The translations under genes were made by a program, and so were the position numbers. Below the pieces are notes generated by a model. The model searched no databases, was not told where the DNA came from, and was given only the letters and a program-made list of their open reading frames with translations. DNA of 64,000 nucleotides from CAXRDE01 sp964229355 (GTDB taxonomy: Bacteria > Cyanobacteriota > Sericytochromatia > UBA7694), in the NCBI GenBank assembly GCA_964229355.1, contig CAXRDE010000023.1, positions 310,001-374,000 of the forward strand. Reading direction: 5' to 3'. Positions 14,979 to 23,700 of the stretch are shown in pieces (positions within the stretch are counted from its first letter, which is position 1; every line of letters starts with the position of its first letter).

Positions 14979-16430
14979 TTATGCCGCCACGCGTAAAACC
15001 TCCGCCAGGCTGGTTATTCCCTGTGCAGCCCGCTGCAAGCCGTCTGCTATCCAGCTTTGACCGCCTTCTGCGAGCCACAGCGCACGTATCGTTTCTTCAT
15101 CAGCATCTTCAAATAAAGCCCGACGCAACCGCGCACTTAACACGAGGGTTTCCGTCAGTTGCACCCGTCCCCGGTAGCCATTTTGACACTGACTGCACCC
15201 TGAGGCCTGCCAAACAAGCCCCGTGGGCACTGACACGTGTAACGGTTTTAGTAACGCTGCAAGTCGGGTACGCAGATCTTCTGACAAAGGCACCTGAACC
15301 CGACAGTGCTCACACAATTTGCGCACCAAACGGTGATTGAGCAAAAGATGCAACGCTTCGCTCACCGTATAGGGGTTATCGCTCAGCTCTTTGAGTTTCA
15401 GCAAAGCAGAAACAGCATCTGGGGCATGCAGTGAAGTCATTATCAGATGTCCATTGAGGGCCATGCGCAGTAACATCTGAAGGCTTTCCTGGTCAGAGGA
15501 CTCACTGAGCAAAAGCACATCAAGATCAGCCTCTAGAAGCCCTTTAAGCACCTCAGTGGGCTGCCCATCCGCCGCCACCGTATTGACCCAGGGCAAGTTT
15601 AGGCCCTGTCCACCGTGCACGTAAAAACTTTTGCATGCCGGGCCAGCCACCGCATTCATGGCCGCATACAAGGTGGTACTTTTACCTGAACCCGACGGCC
15701 CTGAAGCCACCACCAGCCCCCAGCCTTGCTGAAGCACCTCACGGAGGTTACTCAGGGCCGATTCGGGCAAAGCAATATGCTCCAGCGACATGGCCTCTTG
15801 TTCATGGGCTCTGACCACCTGAGCTTGAAGCGTGGGACCTGACTGAGTGTTTAAAAATTGCATACGCACCTCATAAGCAAACTGAGCATCTAAAGGGGAC
15901 TTAAAACTGATCTGAGCCGTTTGCAGCGATTGTTCGGCAAGGGGGCCTATCTGAGCCTGCACACGAACCGCTTCCAGCAAAGGCGACAAAAGACGGCGAT
16001 CAAAAACCGTGATGACCTGCAAATGCCCGTCCATGCGACAGCGGAAAACAGCCTGGGGTTCACCCGGTGAAGCATAGAGACTCTCAATATGCAAATACTC
16101 AGCTTGCAAGGTCACGGCCAATAATAGTAAGCGCTCCCACAAGCCTTCTGCGCTCTCAGGCACCTCTGGCACAGCAGTCCCCTCAGGCAAATGTGCCTGC
16201 AAACACATGGCCAGTTCAGCGAGGAGAGGCCCTACACCCACGGGCAAGTCAATCCGGGGCGCATCACCCTGTAAAAAACGCTCGATATCTTCGGCATAAA
16301 ATCGCCACTGTCGCCCTACTTTATGCCCCTTGATTTGCCCTGCCCGCAACCAGCGATAAAACGTGGGCCGGGTGGTGCGTAAACGCTCAATGGCTTCATC
16401 CATGCTGAGGACTTCTGTTTCACTTTGCAT
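14979..16430 (-). CDS. Excisionase-type DNA-binding domain fused to a GspE/PilB-like ATPase
   Basis: A 483-residue protein with an unusual build. Residues 7-55 form a MerR/excisionase-like helix-turn-helix (SMDEAIERLR, FYRWLRAGQIKGHKVGRQWRF). Residues ~90-380 are a type II/IV secretion ATPase: Walker A GPSGSGKST at 244-252 and TSLHAPDA at 332-339, then zinc-type pairs C373/C376 and C412/C415. The Asp box (normally EDPVE) is replaced by FYVHGGQG, and the Walker B/GEIRD region reads LLLSESSD, so normal motor activity is doubtful. No other pilus or secretion gene is nearby. AGAGG lies 7 bases before the ATG, and a palindrome lies in its promoter region. Confidence 0.82.
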   Translation of the reverse strand: MQSETEVLSMDEAIERLRTTRPTFYRWLRAGQIKGHKVGRQWRFYAEDIERFLQGDAPRIDLPVGVGPLLAELAMCLQAHLPEGTAVPEVPESAEGLWERLLLLAVTLQAEYLHIESLYASPGEPQAVFRCRMDGHLQVITVFDRRLLSPLLEAVRVQAQIGPLAEQSLQTAQISFKSPLDAQFAYEVRMQFLNTQSGPTLQAQVVRAHEQEAMSLEHIALPESALSNLREVLQQGWGLVVASGPSGSGKSTTLYAAMNAVAGPACKSFYVHGGQGLNLPWVNTVAADGQPTEVLKGLLEADLDVLLLSESSDQESLQMLLRMALNGHLIMTSLHAPDAVSALLKLKELSDNPYTVSEALHLLLNHRLVRKLCEHCRVQVPLSEDLRTRLAALLKPLHVSVPTGLVWQASGCSQCQNGYRGRVQLTETLVLSARLRRALFEDADEETIRALWLAEGGQSWIADGLQRAAQGITSLAEVLRVAA

Positions 16431-16440
16431 TTTAAAACCT

Positions 16441-16488
16441 CTTTTTATGTATCATGGTGATTATGATACATAATAAAAACATAAAAAG
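16441..16488. promoter_or_regulatory. Nested palindrome in the divergent promoter region
   Basis: ATGTATCAT (16447-16455) and ATGATACAT (16463-16471) form a perfect 9-bp inverted repeat with a 7-base spacer. Around it CTTTTTATGT (16441-16450) also matches the reverse complement ACATAAAAAG (16479-16488). It lies 17 bases upstream of the DNA-binding ATPase gene and 71 before yhhQ. The symmetry suggests a dimeric regulator site, possibly autoregulation. Confidence 0.5.
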
Positions 16489-16541
16489 CAAGCTCTGTTA
16501 CGGGGTATACTGATCTTTCATTAATACCAGGAGCCCGCCCC

Positions 16542-17339
16542 ATGAACGGCCATCTTTTACACCACAAACCCACGCGCCTCTTGATTGTTTTAGGTTTCTT
16601 TTTTATTACCAACGCCCTGATTGCGGAGTTCATTGGCGTAAAAATATTTTCCCTGGAATCCGCCTTAGGCCAGGCTCCTTTGGAGTTCTCACTGCTGGGC
16701 GAAAAAGGTCTGGCTTTCAACTTAACCGCTGGCGTCTTACTGTGGCCCTTTGTCTTTGTTATGACCGATCTCATCAATGAATACTTTGGCAAACGGGCAG
16801 TTCAATTTTTGTCTTACGCAACGGTCGCCATGGTGTGTTATGCCTTTTTGATGTTTTATCTGGGTATTCTGCTTCCGCCAGCGGGCTTCTGGTCTGGCAC
16901 CCAGGTAGCTGCGGGTGTACCCGATATGAATCTGGCCTTTGCCGCGATCTTTGGCCAGGGGTTATGGATTATTGTGGGCTCCATGATTGCCTTTTTGGTG
17001 GGGCAGCTTTTGGATGTCAGTGTTTTTCAATGGCTTAGACGTCGCACCGGCGACAAGTCACTCTGGCTGCGCGCGACCGGCTCAACCCTTGTGTCTCAGT
17101 TTGTGGATAGCTTCGTGGTGCTCTTTGTCGCCTTTTATATTGGCTCCAACTGGAGCTTTGCTCTGGTTTTGGCCATTGGTTTGGTGAACTACACCTACAA
17201 GTTTACCGTGGCCGTGCTCATGACCCCCGTACTCTATGGCGTGCATGGACTCATTGATCACTATTTAGGCGAAGAAGCATCGCTGGCCCTGCGGGAGGCC
17301 GCTATAGACGAAAGCGCACCTCTCGCTGACGCGACGTAA
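16542..17339 (+). CDS. yhhQ: Queuosine precursor transporter
   Basis: A 265-residue inner-membrane protein of the YhhQ/VUT (ECF-like, DUF165) family that imports queuosine precursors such as preQ0/preQ1. Six or so hydrophobic segments are visible, with the family motifs DLINEYFGK, QFVDSFVVLFVAF and NYTYKF. It fits with queG at 4774: the cell salvages and finishes queuosine. CAGGAG lies 11 bases before the ATG. Its end overlaps the convergent Rieske gene by 38 bases. Confidence 0.9.
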   Translation: MNGHLLHHKPTRLLIVLGFFFITNALIAEFIGVKIFSLESALGQAPLEFSLLGEKGLAFNLTAGVLLWPFVFVMTDLINEYFGKRAVQFLSYATVAMVCYAFLMFYLGILLPPAGFWSGTQVAAGVPDMNLAFAAIFGQGLWIIVGSMIAFLVGQLLDVSVFQWLRRRTGDKSLWLRATGSTLVSQFVDSFVVLFVAFYIGSNWSFALVLAIGLVNYTYKFTVAVLMTPVLYGVHGLIDHYLGEEASLALREAAIDESAPLADAT

Positions 17340-18312
17340 GCTTTTCTTTACGTTGCAAGCGGCGGGTTGCTGCTTTGATCCACAAATTGGCCGTATCGGG
17401 CAACACCGAAGTGAAGTCTTCGCCATAGCGGGCAATCATTTGCCCCTGGTTTTTCAAAATAGCCACATCTTGCCACATGATCACCCGACCGACCACTGGC
17501 GCAAAGGCTTTGACCACAGGATTTAACCAGCCCATGTGAAAAAGCGTATGGGTATATAAGCGGGTTTTTAGGGCGGAAATAGGACTACATATCTGGTAAC
17601 CGATCATTTGACGCCCGGGACCAAAGGTATAAGAAACTTCCACAATCGACGGATAGATAAAACGATCCTGGTGCTCTACCTTGTCTTTGACCAATAAACT
17701 GGCTAAAAAGCTTTCGGTGGCCGTTTCTTCATCAATGGTAACCTTAACCCCATCAGAAGTGGTTTCTAAAGTGTTTTTCACCCAGTGACTGGCGGGCGAA
17801 CGGAACAGCCCCCCATGAATGTAACCGGTGTGGGGATTATCGATAAAGTTTTCGACAATATTGCTGACACTGTTTTCGATGGTGGCCTGCATGCGATCGT
17901 AACCCCACCCCCGGGCACCATAATACGGGAAGTAAAAGGGCTGTTCTTCAGCGGTCGGCGGCCGCTGACCGTGCCACACCCAGATATATCCCTGCTGCTC
18001 GATAAGAGGAATCTTGCGCGTGCAGGCTTTGGCCGGAATATGTTCACCCTCAGGCAAAGCGGGAATGTGTTCACACACCCCACTGCCGGCAAATTCCCAA
18101 CCATGGTAAGGACATTGCAGGCGACCGTTGGCCACTTTTCCCCCGGACAATTGTACATTGCGATGGGGACAGCGATCAAAGAGCGCATGGGCAACGCCTC
18201 GCTTGTCGCGGAAGATCACCAGGGGCACTTCCGCCACCTCGCGGGCCAGGGGCCGCTGGTGCAGTTCTCGGGTTTCGGCAGCAATATACCAGGCTTCAGG
18301 ATAATCGGTCAT
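17302..18312 (-). CDS. Rieske non-haem iron oxygenase, alpha-subunit type
   Basis: A 336-residue oxygenase. The Rieske 2Fe-2S ligands are C48/H50 (CPHRNVQLSGG) and C67/H70 (CPYHGWEF). The mononuclear iron site is ENFIDNPHTGYIH with H161 and H166, and the bridging Asp is in FID. The fold is close to the group of chlorophyllide/pheophorbide, sterol and plant-hormone-like oxygenases rather than classic aromatic dioxygenases. Substrate unknown; no reductase is adjacent. It is last in a minus-strand run with two genes of unknown function. Confidence 0.88.
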   Translation of the reverse strand: MTDYPEAWYIAAETRELHQRPLAREVAEVPLVIFRDKRGVAHALFDRCPHRNVQLSGGKVANGRLQCPYHGWEFAGSGVCEHIPALPEGEHIPAKACTRKIPLIEQQGYIWVWHGQRPPTAEEQPFYFPYYGARGWGYDRMQATIENSVSNIVENFIDNPHTGYIHGGLFRSPASHWVKNTLETTSDGVKVTIDEETATESFLASLLVKDKVEHQDRFIYPSIVEVSYTFGPGRQMIGYQICSPISALKTRLYTHTLFHMGWLNPVVKAFAPVVGRVIMWQDVAILKNQGQMIARYGEDFTSVLPDTANLWIKAATRRLQRKEKLTSRQREVRFRL

Positions 18313-18333
18313 AACAAGGGCCTAAGTTTCTTT

Positions 18334-18990
18334 TTATCTATTATACGCTGCCAACTGCTTCATCAACAGACCCGGTTGATATTGATAACGCAGATCGTAC
18401 GCGCCCAGACGCGGGGCCAGGGATTTTAAGACCGTCAAAGCTTCTGTGGCTGTGTAAACTTCCTCAATGGCACACCACAACAGCTGGCTGTCTGCATCAC
18501 TTAAAGAGATCCCCATAAGCTGTTGCCCCGCCTCTTGCAACGCCTGGGCATCAGCAAACATGCCCTTGAGGGGTTGCGTAATACGCTCCAGAGCTGTCAA
18601 AGGGCGCACGGGTTCCCTCGATGACTCCTGTTGCCAGGGGATCAAGGCCTGAGGCAGCGAGGCGGCTCCGGTCTCTTTTGCTGACAGGTTCTGGGCAAAC
18701 AGGGCCTTAAAGCCGATCACCGCTGCACTTGAAGGTTCCAGGGCCAGGGCTGTATCGAGGGCCTTTTGTGCGGCCACGCGTTTGCCCTGTGAGAACAACA
18801 CATAGGCCAGTCCCAAATATGGAAACACCAATTGCGGATTGGCCTGATTGGCCTGTTGGTACAGATGCAAAGCCTGCAGGAGCAGGCCCTGCGCTGATTG
18901 ACCCGATTGTTGCTGCTGCTGTGCACGATACAAAAGCACTGCGGCTTGCCCACAAGCCTGCAACCCCATTTCAGCCTCGGATGCTGTCAT
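18334..18990 (-). CDS. Tetratricopeptide-like protein, unknown function
   Basis: A 218-residue, Gln/Ala/Leu-rich helical protein. Residues ~35-100 contain two TPR-like helix pairs (LHLYQQANQANP, AQKALDTALALEPSS). The rest is helical without recognised motif. No signal peptide. Its ATG shares one base with the TGA of the upstream 421-residue gene (TGATG), so translation is coupled and the two products may work together. Confidence 0.6.
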   Translation of the reverse strand: MTASEAEMGLQACGQAAVLLYRAQQQQQSGQSAQGLLLQALHLYQQANQANPQLVFPYLGLAYVLFSQGKRVAAQKALDTALALEPSSAAVIGFKALFAQNLSAKETGAASLPQALIPWQQESSREPVRPLTALERITQPLKGMFADAQALQEAGQQLMGISLSDADSQLLWCAIEEVYTATEALTVLKSLAPRLGAYDLRYQYQPGLLMKQLAAYNR

Positions 18991-20255
18991 CAGGGCACAG
19001 AAACCTGACCGTTGTCAGCGTTCACGTGGACCCGTACCTGACGCACCTGCTCCATAAACAATTCAATGACGGCTTCATCTTCAAGCAGCACATCGGTATG
19101 GGGACGCATCTGCAAATCAGGGTACGAAAAACGCTGCAAGCTGGCCAGCGCCTGTTGCGCCAGCGCGATGTCCGAAACACCGGGATCTTTCGCCTGGTCT
19201 GCAAATTGCCGAGACAATTCTGCCACGCCAAAATCCAGATAGGAAGCTTGCAGTGAAAAGCGCTGGTCAGCGAGCGCCTGCTGGTAAGCCGTTGAGGCCT
19301 GACGCTGTGCGGGCGAAAGCGCGCGAAAAGGCCGGCCTTTATCGGTCAGTAGAAAATCTCGGGCGATCTCGTTCTTGCGCTGACTCAACACAGAAGCATT
19401 GCCCTCACCCACCAGGGGAACCCCGGTGAGTTTTTCACCTGAGCTGCTCAAGCCTTTTTTAATGTTTTGCACCGTAAGCTGACGGTAATTGTCATCGAGA
19501 CCCGTAAAGGACTGAGGGGCTGCAAAGTGCTGGGGGCTCACAGACTTCAAATCGCCATAGTCTGCATGGGTTGCAAAATCCACACGCACATCCCCGGTCT
19601 TAGGGTCCTGCGCCACCTGTGAAACATAGTCCTGTCCGGGTTTGGGTTGTTTAAATTGGTCGTAAAACAATTGGCTGACAATTACCTTTTGTTCGGCCGC
19701 AGGCACCCGGGTAGCATTCATGGTTTTGACCGCTAAGTTTAAACGGTCTGCATCGTTTAGGGTTTGCCCCGCTTGCAATTGATGGCGCTCGAACTGCTGA
19801 TAAGCCGCATGAATGTTATCTGCAATGGCAGCGGTTTTTGCATTTACCCGATTCTCGCGCATCGCGTTTAAGGTTTTTTCGTTGTATTGCAAGGTCAGGT
19901 TGGGCTCTCGCTGAGGCGTTAAATTATTGAGATCAAGATCGGCCAGGGTCACTGTTTTACCGGCCTTGAGATCTTCAATCAAAGTGTTGAGCTGGGCTTG
20001 ATTGGCCTCAATATCCAAAGCCAGAGTTCCCGTGGGGGTGTTTAAGTAGATCTTATCTTGCACCCCCACCTCGGGGTGCGACTGAGCATGCTGAATTGCT
20101 CCCTCAAGATCCTGTGCATTGAGATGCCGGGCATCTACCAGGTTGTCGGTTTTACTGTGAGCAGCCTGGGGAGATTGTGCAAGGCGCTGTATGGCGGCCC
20201 CATGCTCCCGGCTTACATCAAACGCGTAAGAACGGTTAATTGGAATATTTCCCAT
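18990..20255 (-). CDS. Protein of unknown function, 421 residues
   Basis: I do not recognise this protein. It is polar, rich in Gln, Ala and Asn, without signal peptide or membrane segment, and mostly helical with long charged stretches; residues ~90-165 look like coiled coil. The start ATG 20255 has AAGGA about 13 bases upstream and a promoter with TATAAT lies before it. It is coupled to the TPR-like gene and may be part of the unit ending in the Rieske oxygenase. The length and lack of motifs suggest a lineage-specific structural or scaffold protein. Confidence 0.55.
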   Translation of the reverse strand: MGNIPINRSYAFDVSREHGAAIQRLAQSPQAAHSKTDNLVDARHLNAQDLEGAIQHAQSHPEVGVQDKIYLNTPTGTLALDIEANQAQLNTLIEDLKAGKTVTLADLDLNNLTPQREPNLTLQYNEKTLNAMRENRVNAKTAAIADNIHAAYQQFERHQLQAGQTLNDADRLNLAVKTMNATRVPAAEQKVIVSQLFYDQFKQPKPGQDYVSQVAQDPKTGDVRVDFATHADYGDLKSVSPQHFAAPQSFTGLDDNYRQLTVQNIKKGLSSSGEKLTGVPLVGEGNASVLSQRKNEIARDFLLTDKGRPFRALSPAQRQASTAYQQALADQRFSLQASYLDFGVAELSRQFADQAKDPGVSDIALAQQALASLQRFSYPDLQMRPHTDVLLEDEAVIELFMEQVRQVRVHVNADNGQVSVP

Positions 20256-20291
20256 ACCGCAATGACTTCCTTAAAACAAATGTTAAGGTTT

Positions 20292-20320
20292 ATTATAGCG
20301 CAGTATTTGAAGATCTTCAG
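20292..20320 (-). promoter_or_regulatory. Promoter for the 18990-20255 gene
   Basis: On the minus strand, CTGAAG (20320-20315) and TATAAT (20297-20292) are 17 bases apart. The -35 region overlaps a perfect 12-base palindrome TGAAGATCTTCA. Confidence 0.45.
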
Positions 20321-20326
20321 GTAATT

Positions 20327-20719
20327 TTAAGCGAGTTGCGCAAGTTTATCGGGCGTTAAGGGCTTTAGCAAAAAGGATTTAACCAACGGATGGCGTGAGG
20401 CTTTTTCTTGGTCCTCTTGACTCACCGAAGAAGAGTGAATATGAATACTAAAGGGGATGTCGTAGCCCTGCAATTGCAATTGCTGCAATTGTGCTAAAAA
20501 CTCCCAGCCGTCCATAATGGGCAAATTGATATCTAATAAAATCAAGTCTACGGGTGAATCGGGATGGTTTTGCAACCACGCCAGCGCTTCGGCCGCACTG
20601 AGAAAGCTACACACATGCTCTGCAAAGCCCAGATGCTGAATGAGCTTTTCACAAATCATATTATTAATCGGATCGTCATCAATCACCACAACTTTTTTAT
20701 ACGCGATGGGCTTTAACAT
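20327..20719 (-). CDS. Single-domain response regulator (CheY/Rcp type)
   Basis: A 130-residue receiver domain without output domain. The acidic pocket is DDD at 14-16, the phosphoacceptor is D63 in LLDINLPIMDGWE, and the conserved Lys is in LLKPLTP near the C-terminus. Such proteins act as phosphorelay carriers. The start at 20719 overlaps the last 23 bases of the sensor kinase gene, so this is its likely partner. A GTG at 20752 would add 11 residues without homology. Confidence 0.85.
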   Translation of the reverse strand: MLKPIAYKKVVVIDDDPINNMICEKLIQHLGFAEHVCSFLSAAEALAWLQNHPDSPVDLILLDINLPIMDGWEFLAQLQQLQLQGYDIPFSIHIHSSSVSQEDQEKASRHPLVKSFLLKPLTPDKLAQLA

Positions 20720-23700
20720 AAACCGTAAAGCACGCTCCCTTGTTTTCTTCACTTTTCACAGACACACCGCCACCCAGCACTTCTGCCTGGGTTTTTACTA
20801 AATACAAGCCCAATCCTTTACCCGGAATTAAGGCATGAAAACGCTTATACAGTCGAAAAAGCTGTTCTTGTAAACCCTCAGCATCGAGCCCCAGGCCGTT
20901 GTCTTCCACTGATAAATAGATTACCTCATTTTCTTGCCAAGTGCGAATCGCGAGACGCAAATGACGTTCTGGACTGGCATATTTCACGGCGTTTGTTATC
21001 AAATTATACAAAATGCTTTGATAATAGGAGCGTATGGTCAACAGTTGCGTAACCTTTAAATCTAACTCCACCTCAGTGCCCAAATCATCCAATTCTCGCT
21101 GAAGGGTACTTAACAAGGACTTGATTTCGTAACTCAGGTTCACGGTTTCGTACAAGGTCTGCTGATCTTGACGTCTTACCGATAAAATATGATTTAAGTC
21201 CTGGATCACTTCATCTAAGTGCATGGCCGAGGACTCAATACTCGCTAAGACCTCAGAACTCTCTTCAGGTTGTAAACGCAGCAATTGCGTGAGACCCAGC
21301 AGATTCGCCACCGGCGCCCTCAAATTATGAGAGATGATATACGTGAATTGTTTAAGATCTTCATTTTTTTCCGTTAATTCATGAATAAGTCTACTTTTTT
21401 CTTCTTCGGCCTGTTTGCGAGCAGTAATGTCTTGAAAGGTACCAAAAAGCTTGACGGTTTTATTGTAAATGCGAATGGGTTTACAGGTGGCCCGCACCCA
21501 AATTGTCTGACCGTCACGGCGCAGAAACTGCAATTCCATATCAAAGGGGGTACCCGCCTCAAGGGCGGTATTAACCGCTAGCTCCACCTGATAACGGACC
21601 TCCTCAGGATAGTAGGAATAAGCAAAGTCAAGGCTAACAGGGCTACCAAGGGGTAAACCGTGAATAGCATAAACTTCAGGGGTCCAATGCAAACTGTGGT
21701 TAAGCACATCAAACTCCCATCCACCTACACCTGCAGCCTGTTGGGTATCGCTCAACAGATTTTGATACTTTTTGCTTTCGCTGATATCACGCACTGTGGT
21801 AACTTTATAGCGAGAGCCGTCGGGGTTAATGAGCAAACGGGCAGAAGCAAAAATATCAATGATTTGCCCGTCTTTACGCTGTACCTGCCATTCACCGGGT
21901 ATTTCCTCTGCCCCGGCAATAAAGTCATCATGCATGGCGGAAGCCGCAGCCTTTTGCTCAGGCAGCACCATCAGGGTAAAATGTTGTCCTATGAGTTCTT
22001 CAGTGGTGTAGCCGTAAATGAGACAGTAGCCCTGGTTCACCTTAATAAAGCAACCCTTTTCATCGGTGACACAAATACCTGTACTGGTGGCATCAAACAC
22101 AGAATCGATTAAGGCATTGCTGCGCTTAAGCGCCTGATGGGTATTCACCACCTCCGTAATATCTTGCATGGAAAGCGTAATCCCCACGGCCTCATCGTCT
22201 TGAATTACGGGCAGCCAGGAATAACGGTACCAATAGGTTTGCTGCTTATCTTCTAGCTTTAACTGATGGGCACAGGGTGATTTTTGTTGCAGGGTCTTTT
22301 GCATCAGGGGCAGTAATTGCTTTAAGCGCTCACTGTCAAAAGCGTCAATAATAGGCAGTTTTTCACGTAAGGAGCGTTTAAAGTGCTTTTGATGCTGAGC
22401 TTGAGCCAGGGTATTAAAAGCCACCACGTGGTAATCGCGGTCAATCAACATAAACCCCTGAGGGGTGTTTTCTAGAATCGCCTGCGTGTTCTGCTGGGTT
22501 TGACTCAGGACACGATCCTTACGCTCCAGCACTTCATTGGCGGTGCGCAGTTCTGCATAAGCCACCTGCATTTCTTCGTTGGTGGATTGCAACTCTTCGT
22601 TGGCGGTCTCCAATTCTTCATTGGTGGACTGAAGTTCTTCATTGGCGGACTGAAGCTCCTCATTGAGCGCTTGAAGCTCTTCGTTGGAGGTTTCCAACTC
22701 TTCGACAAAAGACTGTAAATACTCACGGGTCACTGTCAACTCGTGTTCCAGTTGCTGAACTTTTAAGCCTTCGTAAGCCAAATCATCAGGAGCCTGGACC
22801 GGTAAAAATTGAGCCTCTAAATCCAGGGTTTCGAAAATAATGAGCAACAATTCATGCTCATCCCCAGAAGATACGGGTTGGGCACGCAAACGTAACAATT
22901 GCGGACTATCGGCTTGTGGCCAGCGTCGAAATCCGCCCAGCACAGACGCTCCGCTCTTAAAAGCTTGTGTTGACACCGAACGCATATCCAATTGAAGATT
23001 TTCTCGGCAAAGCTTTAAGATGTGCGTGCTCATGCGTCCTGAAGCTAACTGTAAATACGCGGATACGTCTCCTGAGACATGCAACAGATCCAGGTTTTCG
23101 TTTATCACCACATACGGATGCGGAAACCCCTTAACCAGCGCGACCTGAGTCAGTTCTTGCAAAGTCTGCTCTTCGCGAACGCTCACGGGATAGCGCATAC
23201 CCGGGCTAGCCACCACCGGCTGAAAATGGCGGCGATGAAAAACAGGAGGGCTACCGACACTGCGACGGCGAAAGATTTTTAAACGGTTGTTGAGAACTGA
23301 AAAGCTATCGCCAAATGCTCCGATGGTTTCAGACTTCCCCAGTAATAATAAGCCATCCGGGTTTAGGGCATAATGAAAAGTGGGCAAAATGTGCTTTTGC
23401 AAATGGTTACTAAAATAGATCAAAAGATTGCGACATGAGATGACATCCAACTTAAGAAAAGGCGGATTTACCGTAATATCGTGCCGTGAAAAGAGCACCA
23501 TACTGCGTAAGGACTTACTCAGTTGGTAACGCCCTTCACGATAAGCATGAAAGTATTTTTGGCGAAAGACCACCGGTAATCCCTGCAGTTGCTCTTCGGT
23601 ATAAATGGCCTGCCGCGCAAAGGCCAAACTGCCTTCACTAATATCTGTGGCAAAAATTTGTATCTGTAACTGTTGCTTTGTTTTAAGGCAGGCCTCTTGC

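Noticed and set aside
22500..22726. Open frames on both strands with regular repeats, resembling a repeat protein
   Set aside because: They mirror the 21-bp repeat of the kinase coiled coil, in other frames; the kinase frame is continuous for 1324 codons.
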